Positions 39,048 through 48,863 of a DNA stretch of 64,000 nt are shown piece after piece. The first letter of the stretch is position 1. Each line of letters opens with the position of its first letter. The position numbers and the translations under genes are program-made. Source of the DNA: Mediterranea massiliensis (GTDB lineage: Bacteria; Bacteroidota; Bacteroidia; Bacteroidales; Bacteroidaceae); contig SUYA01000001.1 of assembly GCA_015060695.1 (NCBI GenBank), forward strand, positions 294,686 to 358,685. Direction: 5' to 3'. Below the pieces are notes generated by a model, which was not told the origin of the DNA, did no database searches, and saw only the letters and a list, made by a program, of their open reading frames with translations.

Positions 39048-39322
39048 AATTACTATTTTATTTTTTTGCAAATATATTGCTTTTATTCTAACAAACAAAA
39101 AGAAATAGTTTTTTTACCTATTTAATAGGCTAAAGAAAATAAAATTGATGTGAAGCGGATATATTCTTGGCTCCTTGAATCTATAGAAATTTATTGGGAT
39201 TCAAGCTATTACAGAGACAGTTGTTTAAAATGATATACATTTCAAGGACAAAAGTAATGTTTTTGAAGGAATGTAGCAAATGTTGGGTGTGATTTTTTCG
39301 CCACACACCGATATTCATTGCA

Positions 39323-39865
39323 TTACTCGATGACTTGTATCAAATCGGGATGGATGGTGGCAGCGGCAACGGCCATGAGTCCCTCTATCTGCACCACAAC
39401 GCGCTTGCTACGCACGCCTTGTACTTTTACAAAAATGCCTTCGACACCGTCGAAAGGACCGCCAATGATGCGAACACGGGTGCCTTTAGCCAGATTAATC
39501 TCTTCGGGACGAAGGTAGAGTAGTTTTTCGTTCATGGTGCGACTGATGGCCATGAATTGTTCCATCTGTCTGTCGGGCACGATAATGGGGATGTTGCGTC
39601 CTGCTTCGGGACGGGTGCGGTATTGGATGTAGCGCACTCCGGATTTGATTTCCTGCAAACGGACACGATTAGTTCGGGCAAACAGGAGGTTGTGAATGGC
39701 AGGTACCAATTCGCGGCGTTTCTTGCCGTCACGACCGGTAATTACCTTGTATTGCATGGGCAGGAAGTTTTCCACCTGCTCACGGTCGAGCAGGCGTTTG
39801 GCTTCCAGTTCTTTGCAATAGGGGGCACTTAATGCGTACCAATATTCTCTCTGTTCGTCTTTCAT
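39323..39865 (-). CDS. UpxY-family NusG-like transcription antiterminator
   Basis: YWYALSAPYCKELEAKRLLDREQVENFLPMQY...KGTRVRIIGGPFDGVEGIFVKVQGVRSKRVVV. Confidence 0.9.
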   Translation of the reverse strand: MKDEQREYWYALSAPYCKELEAKRLLDREQVENFLPMQYKVITGRDGKKRRELVPAIHNLLFARTNRVRLQEIKSGVRYIQYRTRPEAGRNIPIIVPDRQMEQFMAISRTMNEKLLYLRPEEINLAKGTRVRIIGGPFDGVEGIFVKVQGVRSKRVVVQIEGLMAVAAATIHPDLIQVIE

Positions 39866-39874
39866 AGGGGTGTT

Positions 39875-40426
39875 TTAAAAGGTAAAGTCGTGTACTTCGC
39901 GCAACAACGGATGTTTCTTATCCTTTTCGCTCAGCACGGCTTCGGAGAGAGGGATTTGCCAATCTATTCCTAAAGTATCGTCGAAGAGTGAGATACCGGC
40001 ATCAGCTTGGGGGGCATAGAACTTGTCGCACTTGTATTGCAGGATGGCGGTGTCGCTGAGTACAGCAAAACCGTGGGCAAACCCAACGGGGATGAAGAGT
40101 TGACGATGGTTCTCTTCATTCAGTTCTACGGCTACATGACGACCGTAGGTGGGTGAACCTTCGCGAACATCGACAGCTACATCGAGTACCCTACCACGAA
40201 CACAGCGCACCAACTTGTTTTGGGTATAGGGCATACGTTGGTAATGAAGACCACGAATCACCCCGTAGGATGACATGCTTTCGTTGTCTTGAACAAACTC
40301 TATCGGCATCACTTTCTCGGCAAATTCGCGTTGCGAGAATGATTCAAAAAAATAGCCTCTGGCATCACGGAAAATGCGAGGTTCTATCAGCACTACGCCT
40401 TCGATATCGGTCATTATTACTTCCAT
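39875..40426 (-). CDS. rfbC: dTDP-4-dehydrorhamnose 3,5-epimerase
   Basis: GVVLIEPRIFRDARGYFFESF, VIRGLHYQRMPYTQNKLVRCVRGRVLDVAVDVR, FIPVGFAHGFAVLSD. Confidence 0.93.
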   Translation of the reverse strand: MEVIMTDIEGVVLIEPRIFRDARGYFFESFSQREFAEKVMPIEFVQDNESMSSYGVIRGLHYQRMPYTQNKLVRCVRGRVLDVAVDVREGSPTYGRHVAVELNEENHRQLFIPVGFAHGFAVLSDTAILQYKCDKFYAPQADAGISLFDDTLGIDWQIPLSEAVLSEKDKKHPLLREVHDFTF

Positions 40427-40524
40427 AGGTGTTATTTTTCGGCAAAAATAGTCGGTTTAAATGAATATTCGCATAAAAAATCAAGATTTTATTCTACAAC
40501 GCTTGCAGATTTCCCGAAAATGCG

Positions 40525-40532
40525 TACCTTTG
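40525..40532 (+). promoter_or_regulatory. -7 box TACCTTTG for tRNA-Arg
   Basis: TAnnTTTG 16 bp upstream of the tRNA 5' end. Confidence 0.6.
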
Positions 40533-40548
40533 CACCGCATTTAAGGAT

Positions 40549-40622
<74 letters not shown>

Positions 40623-40630
40623 CTGGGTGA

Positions 40631-40668
40631 TAGCGGTGATTGAGGTTTCGATCACCGCTAATTTTTTA
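40631..40668. terminator. Intrinsic terminator
   Basis: TAGCGGTGAT-TGAGGTTTCG-ATCACCGCTA followed by a T run. Confidence 0.82.
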
Positions 40669-41379
40669 TTCATCATCGGCTTCCAAACGGTCGATGTCGA
40701 TGATACGTAACTCTAAAGCTCGAACGGCCAGGCGGGTGGCATTGACGCCCTCACGCTCTTCTTCACGAAACAGGCGGTTGATAAGGTCGTTCTGCTTGCG
40801 TTCCAACGACTTGATACCAAAGGGCATGGACTTCAGACCGGCTATCATATCTTTAGTATAGCCCAAGGCTAAGTGACGTAGAAAACGTTCGTCGTATTCG
40901 TCGATGTCGTAACTTATCAGGGCTTCCTGGCGTTTGGCTTCGTTGAGCACTGCACTACGGAAACGAGCCACAATCTTTTCTAAGATTGGTTGATTGAAGA
41001 CGTACCGCTTCTCTTCCATCACGGCTTGTACTTCGGCTTTGGTCAGTAACTCTCCGGTTTTCAACACTATACCGCAGGCACCGGCATCGAGGGCATCTAC
41101 CCAAAGGCGTTCGTTCAGTACCTCGCCGGTGAAGATAAGCACTTTCACCGACGGATAGCGATTGCTGATGTTCCGGCATATGTCAACACCTACCGTGGTG
41201 GAGCCTCCCAATCCTAAATCGAGCAACACCATATCGGGCAATTGTTTTTCCATCAATGGCCAGAACTCTTGCTCGGTCATGGCGGTGGCTATTACTTCGG
41301 CTTCGGGTATCTCGTGACGGAAAATCTCTTCTGTACCTTTTAATTCTAATTTGACGTCTTCTACAATGATTACTTTCAT
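40666..41379 (-). CDS. Response regulator with REC domain and C-terminal HTH-like region
   Basis: VIIVEDVKLELKG...PDMVLLDLGLGG...VLIFTGE...GIVLKTGE; next to a sensor kinase. Confidence 0.88.
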   Translation of the reverse strand: MKVIIVEDVKLELKGTEEIFRHEIPEAEVIATAMTEQEFWPLMEKQLPDMVLLDLGLGGSTTVGVDICRNISNRYPSVKVLIFTGEVLNERLWVDALDAGACGIVLKTGELLTKAEVQAVMEEKRYVFNQPILEKIVARFRSAVLNEAKRQEALISYDIDEYDERFLRHLALGYTKDMIAGLKSMPFGIKSLERKQNDLINRLFREEEREGVNATRLAVRALELRIIDIDRLEADDE

Positions 41380-41410
41380 GGTGTATCTGTTTGTAATTTA
41401 TTGAATGGCA

Positions 41411-44400
41411 TTATTGGGATTTGTCGGCAATCGGACAGGTGAAATAGACGGTAAAGCCACCTTCTGATGCCGGCTTGGCATTGATGCGGCATCCGCGACG
41501 ACCAGCGTATTCGTCGTGGTCGCGAATGATTTGTTTGCACAGCAGGTAGCCGGTGCCTCGCAAGCTATCTTGATGTGATTCACTCATCTGTTGCAAGTTG
41601 GGCGCAAAGAGTTGGTTAAGCTCTTCTACCTCTTTCGTGCGGCGACGGTCGGTAAACGAAAAGCGCACGAATTGCTCATCGAGGGCAGTATCTATCTGTA
41701 TGATTCCTGCTAACGGAACGGAAAGTGCTTCGTCTATCAAGTTTTCCATCAAGTAATGGAGCAAATGGAGGTCGCCCCACACCGTTGCCGAACAGGAAGT
41801 GGTATGCAGGGTAACCTCAACCGGAGATGACTTACTGCGCTTGCGGAAGTACTTCTCGGCATAGGCCAGCAGTGCTTCTACCGGAATGGCCGAACGACGG
41901 AAGTTAACCTCTTGCAACTGGCGCATGGCACATCGGCTGAGTAGGGTAAACACACCTTTGTAGTAACTTATCAATTCGCTTACCGATTGTAGCGTTTCTT
42001 TCTCTTCTGATGCATCGAGATGACCGGCACGCAACTTGTCAACCAACTGTTTGATGCGATTGGGATAATAGAGCGTTTCGTGCTTGATGGCCGAAAGGCA
42101 ATTATCCAACACTTGGTTCTGTACATGGAGTTGGCTCTCCTCCCACGAGGCCCGGCGCACTTCGTCTTGTGTCAATTCGATGTCATGATATTGGGCGGTC
42201 AGCTTCACAACGGCATTGAAGAGTACCAATGAGAGATGGCGCACAATGAGTTCCAATAATAATTCGTCGGCTTCGCGTTCGTGGCGTGGAGAACGAGTTA
42301 AAAGTATGGCTCCTATGCAGCGTTGTTCCTCGCCTGACTCGACCAGTAATGGAAGGGTTTGTGAGTGGGAAGTGCGCAAAGGGGTACGAGCGTCGTAGCA
42401 TTGTTGCATCAACTGGCATTGAGAGGGGGAGAGTATGTCGGGAGAAGAAGCATACTGCAGACGATGTTCGGAATTGCTATAGAGTGCTACTCCTATTTGT
42501 TCTACCTTCAGCGGACGGTGCAAGGCGTGATAGATGACATCGGCCATGTGGCGAGGTACTTCCATCAGTTCGTCGGCTGTGAAACGGGTGGCTTCTGAGA
42601 CTTGTCGGTTTACCCGAAGCACCATTTCCAAGTTTCGTTGTTCGGCTCTACGTTTACGATAGTAGAGGAAGTAGTATCCTATGGGTAACGAAAGCAACAG
42701 GAGTACACCCAACCAGATGTTCAACAGCTTATAGGTGGCCGAGCGTTCCAACTGCAGGCAGTGTTCCTCCAACGAACGATCTTCACCCAATAGTTTATAG
42801 AGGGTGGTATAGATGGTGTTGTTGTAGTGGTAATCGTTGATGCGCTTTAATGCCAATGCGGCAACGGCGGCTTCGTTACGGATGTCGAGAATGATGTGAA
42901 AATCAGTATCGTAGGTACTCTCCCACCACACTAATTCGGCTGCACGTCCTTTGCCGGAAAGGGTCATGAAGCGTGTGGGCATATCGGCATAGCGGCGATA
43001 ATGGGCATTGAGGCATTGGATGGCGGAATCTACATAGAGCAGCGTTTGTTCAAAATGGCCATCAACGTTACTAAAGTAGGCTTCGTCAGCATACCAGGAA
43101 GCACTATCCAACAAAACTTCATAGGCTTCGGCCTGCAACGAATCGAACTGAGGATGACTGGTTATATCGGATGTGGAGGCCGGACGGCAACCTGTAAGCC
43201 AGGTGGTTGTAAAGAGTAATACACACATCCATACTTTGCGAAGTCCCAGTGGCAAGCGGAAGCTGAAACGACTGCCCTTTCCTACCCGACTTTCTATCAA
43301 GAAACGGCAGACTTGAAACAGTGAATTGGTCTTGCGGTATTTTTCTATGATGCCCTTGCAATTCATCAAACCGAAACCATAACCTTTATTGCGGCGCAGT
43401 TCATCGGCATCGGTGGTGCTATGCATACCGATGGTTTGCGAATCGTACACTTTTTCGCCCAGAATACGTGATACATCTTCTGCAGAAAGTCCCTCGCCAT
43501 TGTCTTCTACCGTTATCTCGGCATACTCATCGGTATGGGTTGCATAGAGGCGTACCACACCACCGGCCGGTGTATATTTACGGGCATTCTCCATCAAGGT
43601 ACTTATCATGAAAAGGGTCAAGGCCTTGTCGGCCTTCACGGTAATGTCGGTAGGTGTTATTTCCAACGTTTGTTGTTTCTGTCGGAATGTACGGGTACTT
43701 TTGGCCATGAGGTCGAAGAGTTCGGCTAACGAAAAAGTTTCGATATGCAGATTCAAGTCACCTTGTTTCAGTTTTATCCAACGAGCCAGAATTTCGTTGT
43801 AGTCGTTGATGACACTGATAAGTTCATCTACATAGAGGAATTTCTGTTGCTTGATATCTGTTTTGCTCAGGTAGTCTTTGTGTAAAAGGCGATTGACCTC
43901 ACCGATGATGCGGTCGATATAGGGGTGTATGCCCATCACAATGGCTACACATGCCTTCTTAACTACGTTGCGTCGTTTGTTTTCGGCAATGTGTTGTTCG
44001 TGTACATAGCGTTGTTTTTCCATTCGTGCCTGCTCGTCGAGCAGGTTTTCTGAAGCAATACCGTTCTCTATGGCCCATGCTATATAGGGTTGTAGCAGGG
44101 GTATCATGGCTTCGTCTTGTTTGCCAAGCCTGCTACGTACCCATGATGTAAGTTCTGCTGAATCAGCCACATCGGTCGGGTGGATAGAGGTAATCTGCTG
44201 ACAGATATCAATGAGTTTGCGCAAGCGTTGCCGGTGTTGGCGATTGCGTTTCTTTGAACGGTTATTGAAGAGAATAAAAAAGAGTATCACGCCTATAAAT
44301 ACTGCTACTACTGTCAGCAACAGGAAGTTGAGTAATGAGGATGCTTGTTGAAGAGTATGCAAACGGCTCTCTATCTCCTTGTCCTGACGGGTTTGGTCGA

Positions 44401-45529
44401 GGATGTCGAGGTAGATATTACGATTGTAGTCGGATGCCTCTTTGTTGCCTAATCCGGCAAAGGTAACGCTGAGTTGTTCGCGGACATTGGAGACTGATTC
44501 CGGCACACGGGCATCTCCACAATTCAACGCTTGTTGAAGAGTGTCGAGTGCTGTCTGATAATGGCCGTGGGCATTGTAATACTTGGCCATGGAGACATAG
44601 GCAGCTACCATTTGGTAAGGATCACCGTAACGGTGAAAAAGTTGCAAGGCCTCTTCAGCTAACCGCAAGGGAAGCAATGTATCAACCGGATAGGATAATT
44701 GTTGCAGGGCATAGGCACGTTCTTCCAGATAGAAGTCATATCCTTCGGGAGCCACCATCAGGTTGGCCAATCCTTGAAGGGCATTTCCTTCGAAATAGGT
44801 ATATCCTTTGCGGTGTGATAATAGCCAGGTGTAGAGCAATTCATCGAATTCACAGAGGTATTGTTCGTCGGGAAACTCGTTGTTACAAAGTGCTGTGGCA
44901 CCTTTTATGTAGTGGTAATAGAGCCACTGATTAGTATCTGTACGCAACTCGATGGTGCTTTCAACCTGATTCAAGCTATGCCGAGCCTCGACACGTTGTT
45001 GCAGATAGTAGTAATAGATGGCTTGTGTAATGTAGAACTCTGAACGGGCATAACCGAAACGGGCAATCCGACGAGGAGATTTCCAAGAAGAGGCATCTTC
45101 TTCCAGGTCATTCAATTGGCGCAATACTTTGTTGCGGTATTCGTAAAATTCCTGATTTCGGGCCATTCGCTGATAGAGCTTCAGCAGGCCGATGTCAGCT
45201 ACCAAACGTTCCAACTTATCAGACGATGCTTCGTATGCCCGACGATACCACAGCTCGGCATCCTCAAAATTTAGTTGCATATAGGCACAAAAGCCTAAGT
45301 TGTTACAGGCTTCGGCTTTCCCTGCCGGATAGTGTGTAGCGGCTTTCCAAGCATCGATAGCTGCCGCTTGAGAGGTGGTCAGCTCTTTATAACGCCAGGC
45401 ATAGGACACACTGTTCAGTGAGTCGGTATATGATTGCATAGCCTTGGGCATACGGTTTCCACACCCAACCATACAGAGGGAGAACCAGAAGCATAAAGTT
45501 GCCCATTTTATGTGGGAAAGTGGTTTCAT
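41411..45529 (-). CDS. Tandem double sensor histidine kinase-like protein (1372 aa)
   Basis: Module 1: lipobox, TPR-like, TM, HATPase (MENARKYT, VEDNGEGL, GYGFGLMNCKGI). Module 2: internal TM/lipobox-like VWMCVLLFTTTWLTGC, TM, GAF-like, degenerate HATPase. Confidence 0.85.
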   Translation of the reverse strand: MKPLSHIKWATLCFWFSLCMVGCGNRMPKAMQSYTDSLNSVSYAWRYKELTTSQAAAIDAWKAATHYPAGKAEACNNLGFCAYMQLNFEDAELWYRRAYEASSDKLERLVADIGLLKLYQRMARNQEFYEYRNKVLRQLNDLEEDASSWKSPRRIARFGYARSEFYITQAIYYYYLQQRVEARHSLNQVESTIELRTDTNQWLYYHYIKGATALCNNEFPDEQYLCEFDELLYTWLLSHRKGYTYFEGNALQGLANLMVAPEGYDFYLEERAYALQQLSYPVDTLLPLRLAEEALQLFHRYGDPYQMVAAYVSMAKYYNAHGHYQTALDTLQQALNCGDARVPESVSNVREQLSVTFAGLGNKEASDYNRNIYLDILDQTRQDKEIESRLHTLQQASSLLNFLLLTVVAVFIGVILFFILFNNRSKKRNRQHRQRLRKLIDICQQITSIHPTDVADSAELTSWVRSRLGKQDEAMIPLLQPYIAWAIENGIASENLLDEQARMEKQRYVHEQHIAENKRRNVVKKACVAIVMGIHPYIDRIIGEVNRLLHKDYLSKTDIKQQKFLYVDELISVINDYNEILARWIKLKQGDLNLHIETFSLAELFDLMAKSTRTFRQKQQTLEITPTDITVKADKALTLFMISTLMENARKYTPAGGVVRLYATHTDEYAEITVEDNGEGLSAEDVSRILGEKVYDSQTIGMHSTTDADELRRNKGYGFGLMNCKGIIEKYRKTNSLFQVCRFLIESRVGKGSRFSFRLPLGLRKVWMCVLLFTTTWLTGCRPASTSDITSHPQFDSLQAEAYEVLLDSASWYADEAYFSNVDGHFEQTLLYVDSAIQCLNAHYRRYADMPTRFMTLSGKGRAAELVWWESTYDTDFHIILDIRNEAAVAALALKRINDYHYNNTIYTTLYKLLGEDRSLEEHCLQLERSATYKLLNIWLGVLLLLSLPIGYYFLYYRKRRAEQRNLEMVLRVNRQVSEATRFTADELMEVPRHMADVIYHALHRPLKVEQIGVALYSNSEHRLQYASSPDILSPSQCQLMQQCYDARTPLRTSHSQTLPLLVESGEEQRCIGAILLTRSPRHEREADELLLELIVRHLSLVLFNAVVKLTAQYHDIELTQDEVRRASWEESQLHVQNQVLDNCLSAIKHETLYYPNRIKQLVDKLRAGHLDASEEKETLQSVSELISYYKGVFTLLSRCAMRQLQEVNFRRSAIPVEALLAYAEKYFRKRSKSSPVEVTLHTTSCSATVWGDLHLLHYLMENLIDEALSVPLAGIIQIDTALDEQFVRFSFTDRRRTKEVEELNQLFAPNLQQMSESHQDSLRGTGYLLCKQIIRDHDEYAGRRGCRINAKPASEGGFTVYFTCPIADKSQ

Positions 45530-45607
45530 AAAGCAAAACTACAAATAATTTCGGCAAAGAAGAAATATTTTTTATACAATAACTCTTTTTATCTGAATGG
45601 AAATTCA

Positions 45608-45615
45608 TACCTTTG
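45608..45615 (+). promoter_or_regulatory. -7 box TACCTTTG for prs
   Basis: TAnnTTTG about 42 bp upstream of the prs ATG. Confidence 0.6.
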
Positions 45616-45657
45616 CATGCAAATTCAATAAAAATAGTAACAACTATTATAAAAATC

Positions 45658-46596
45658 ATGAGCGAAAAAGCCCCTTTTATGGTATTTTCGGGTACAAACT
45701 CGAAATACCTGGCAGAGAAAATCTGCGCCAGCCTTGATTGCCCGCTTGGACAAATGAACATCACCCACTTTGCTGACGGTGAGTTTGCAGTATCGTATGA
45801 AGAATCTATTCGTGGACGAGACGTTTTCTTGGTTCAATCGACATTTCCCAACTCTGACAACTTAATGGAATTGCTGCTAATGGTAGATGCTGCCAAACGC
45901 GCTTCGGCCAAGAGTATTGTGGCCGTAATTCCTTACTTCGGTTGGGCACGTCAAGACCGCAAAGATAAACCACGTGTTTCCATCGGTGCCAAATTGGTGG
46001 CCGACTTGTTGTCGGTAGCCGGTATAGACCGTTTGATTACCATGGATTTGCATGCTGACCAAATTCAAGGATTCTTCGACATCCCCGTCGATCACCTCTA
46101 TGCTTCATCGGTATTCTTGCCATACATTGAGTCATTGAAGTTGGATGAATTGGTTATTGCTGCTCCCGACGTAGGTGGTTCAAAACGTGCCAGTACCTAT
46201 TCTAAATACTTAGGTGTACCTCTGGTATTGTGCAACAAGACTCGCGAAAAGGCCAACGTAGTGGCATCTATGCAGATTATCGGTGATGTAAAAGGAAAGA
46301 ATGTTGTATTGGTTGACGATATTGTGGATACAGCCGGTACCATAACCAAGGCTGCTGACGTAATGATTGAGGCCGGTGCCAAATCGGTGCGTGCCATTGC
46401 CAGCCACTGTGTAATGTCTGACCCGGCTTCGTTCCGTGTACAAGAATCGGGATTGGAAGAGATGGTATTTACAGACAGTATTCCTTATTCTAAGAAGTGT
46501 GCCAAGGTAAAACAACTCAGCATTGCTGATATGTTTGCCGAAACCATTCGCCGCGTAATGAGTAACGAATCAATCAGTTCGCAATACATTATTTAA
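45658..46596 (+). CDS. prs: Ribose-phosphate pyrophosphokinase
   Basis: FADGEFAVSYEESIRGRDVFLVQS, DLHADQIQGFFDIPVDHL, VLVDDIVDTAGT. Confidence 0.95.
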   Translation: MSEKAPFMVFSGTNSKYLAEKICASLDCPLGQMNITHFADGEFAVSYEESIRGRDVFLVQSTFPNSDNLMELLLMVDAAKRASAKSIVAVIPYFGWARQDRKDKPRVSIGAKLVADLLSVAGIDRLITMDLHADQIQGFFDIPVDHLYASSVFLPYIESLKLDELVIAAPDVGGSKRASTYSKYLGVPLVLCNKTREKANVVASMQIIGDVKGKNVVLVDDIVDTAGTITKAADVMIEAGAKSVRAIASHCVMSDPASFRVQESGLEEMVFTDSIPYSKKCAKVKQLSIADMFAETIRRVMSNESISSQYII

Positions 46597-46619
46597 TGTG
46601 AATAAGTTTCTATAAAATA

Positions 46620-46655
46620 GACTCCCGCCGTTGTCACAACGTCGGGAGTTTTTCG
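46620..46655 (+). terminator. Intrinsic terminator after prs
   Basis: ACTCCCGCCGTTGTCACAACGTCGGGAGTTTTT. Confidence 0.85.
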
Positions 46656-46995
46656 TTTATCGCCTTCCTAAGAAGAAACGATAATTAGTTCAAGTAATTA
46701 ATCATTTACTTTTTAAAATTACACCTGTTAAGGTTGACGCATTGCATCGTTATGCAACAGCAACCTTTCAACCTCCGGCGTTATCACAACGACGGGAAAG
46801 TATCTTATATAATAAGTTTATGTTCTTCACACAGTTCAAAAGTTGATGCAAATGTAAGGGTTTTAATATTGAAGTCAGCATTAAATAGCCAAAAAAAAAA
46901 AAAGTAGATTAAATATTGTTAATATGAAGAGGCAAAAAATAATCCGATTTGCATAATAACAAACCGGATTATTTCTATTAATAAATAAGTCAGAT

Positions 46996-48681
46996 CTATT
47001 TGAAATTCTTTGATTCCATAGTCCAACCAGGAAAATCTTTCAGATTGGCTTCCAAGAAGAGAGAGGCATTTTCATCCTTACCTTTGGCTTGCCAATCCAG
47101 CCACCGGATAACCATTTGAGCAAAAGCACCTCCGTAAGGTTGGGCAAATGTAGCCGTGTGGCCAGCTTCGGCCATATCGGCAAAAACAACCGGTACTTTC
47201 TTTATAGCCTTATAATCCATTTGTGCATTCTCGTAAGCTACATCCCCTTTTCCTCCAATCATATATATAATTGGAGCATGGAGCTTTTTAAGCGACTTGC
47301 GGCTGGCACCGGCCATTTCCATCTTACCCATACCAGAATTTAGCAATAGGTAGCTTTTAATGCGGGTATCATCAGCTACAGCTAATACTTGAGCACCCCC
47401 ACACGAATGACCTGCGGCCGAAATGTGATTGGTGTCTATCAAATTGTAATATTCACTCTCTTTATCTGTACTCTTAGCTATTATCCAATCAATAGCTTCG
47501 ACCAACATGGAAGAGGGAGTTGATTTCTCTTTACGATCGAACGGATAGTTTTGCATTTCACCAATGGCAATAACAACATAACCGTGAGAGGCAATCTCAA
47601 TCAGCATCTTTTCTTGATGAATAGAAGTATCCATGCAACCTCCGTTGGCATATACCATAACCGGCAGCTTGGCATTTCGAGGGGTTGCAGCAAGTAGATT
47701 GGCCGGACGATATACCACAAAACCGGGCAACGATTTCTCGGTAACCGCAATGGCTCTGAAGCGACCGGTACCACCGCCTTCGGGTGCCTTAATTTTCAGT
47801 ATCTGCTGTTTGGGATTCTCGTTTTTCAGGTGTTTAGCAAAAAAGGCATCCATAGCCGGTTTGGTAATTTCCAACCCTAAATCGTAGGCTACTCCGTGAT
47901 GACCGGGTATCTCTATATAATCGACATTAGAGCCGGCTTTACGCATTTTATCTACATAATCATTGGTGAGATGTGGCTTTACCACCGGATCGTCTTTTCC
48001 TTGAAGCAACAAGAGGGGAATATGGTTGCCTTTGATATATCCGATAGGCCACCATTCCGGATGTTTTGCCCAAAGATTTTGGGGATTACCAATCTCAGTA
48101 GGAGGCGCACCACCCACTGAACAGGCAACACTGCTGGAGTATTCTTTCCAAGGGCCATCTCCTTCTAACTGTTCGTTATCTGATGAAACGCCCAACATCA
48201 ATGAGAGATGACCGCCGGCCGAATGGCCATAGGTACCTATCCGATTGGGATCGACGCGCAATTCTTTGGCATGAGCCTTCAGCCAACGAACCGCACATTT
48301 CACATCTTCGATACAGGCCGGAAAGGCTGCTTCCTGGTCGAAACGATAACCTACTGAAACGGTGACATAACCTTGTAATGCGTAATCGACTAACAAATCG
48401 CGGTAAACCGGATGGTGTTTGGAACCGGCACGCCAACCACCACCATGCACAATAACAATGGCCGGACGAAGTCCCGATGTACCGAAATTGACAGGTTCTG
48501 CCACATCGAGTAGCCATGACTTACTATCACCTTGACGATAGGGAATATCGCTGGTAATGGCGATTTTTTTATACTCACCACTCACCACCTCTTCTTGGGA
48601 ATTAGAAATAGCAATAGGAGTAGCCAACAACGATGTCACTCCTATTAGCGTAAACAACAATAAAAAAAATGTTCTTTTCAT
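46996..48681 (-). CDS. Secreted protein with two tandem alpha/beta-hydrolase domains
   Basis: Signal peptide; domain 1 VIVHGGGWRAGSK...GTYGHSAGGHLS; domain 2 VYANGGCMDT...AAGHSCGGAQVLAV. Confidence 0.87.
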   Translation of the reverse strand: MKRTFFLLLFTLIGVTSLLATPIAISNSQEEVVSGEYKKIAITSDIPYRQGDSKSWLLDVAEPVNFGTSGLRPAIVIVHGGGWRAGSKHHPVYRDLLVDYALQGYVTVSVGYRFDQEAAFPACIEDVKCAVRWLKAHAKELRVDPNRIGTYGHSAGGHLSLMLGVSSDNEQLEGDGPWKEYSSSVACSVGGAPPTEIGNPQNLWAKHPEWWPIGYIKGNHIPLLLLQGKDDPVVKPHLTNDYVDKMRKAGSNVDYIEIPGHHGVAYDLGLEITKPAMDAFFAKHLKNENPKQQILKIKAPEGGGTGRFRAIAVTEKSLPGFVVYRPANLLAATPRNAKLPVMVYANGGCMDTSIHQEKMLIEIASHGYVVIAIGEMQNYPFDRKEKSTPSSMLVEAIDWIIAKSTDKESEYYNLIDTNHISAAGHSCGGAQVLAVADDTRIKSYLLLNSGMGKMEMAGASRKSLKKLHAPIIYMIGGKGDVAYENAQMDYKAIKKVPVVFADMAEAGHTATFAQPYGGAFAQMVIRWLDWQAKGKDENASLFLEANLKDFPGWTMESKNFK

Positions 48682-48817
48682 TATTAAATTGATTTGATTT
48701 TTGTAAAGATAATGTTTATAAATATCAATTAATTAAACAACCAATGCCTGTTGACAGTATTTAACTATACATCTGTAAAATAAAGAGGTATTAACAAATA
48801 TAATATAAAAAAATATA

Positions 48818-48825
48818 TACCTTTG
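48818..48825 (+). promoter_or_regulatory. -7 box TACCTTTG
   Basis: TAnnTTTG about 38 bp upstream of the MBL lipoprotein start. Confidence 0.55.
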
Positions 48826-48863
48826 TATGAACTATTTTGTATAACCATTAACAGTAGAAATTT

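Noticed and set aside
40427-40548. Invertible capsule promoter
   Set aside because: No pair of inverted repeats was found flanking a promoter here. A TATTTTTG-like box exists on the minus strand, but no matching -33 element at usual distance.
41411-45529. Two genes fused by sequencing error
   Set aside because: Possible but not preferred. The frame is open for 1372 codons, and I recall similarly long Bacteroides proteins; kept as one CDS with the caveat noted in the finding.
45613-45657. N-terminal extension MHANSIKIVTTIIKI of prs
   Set aside because: It overlaps the TACCTTTG promoter; MSEKAPFM at 45658 is the conserved start.
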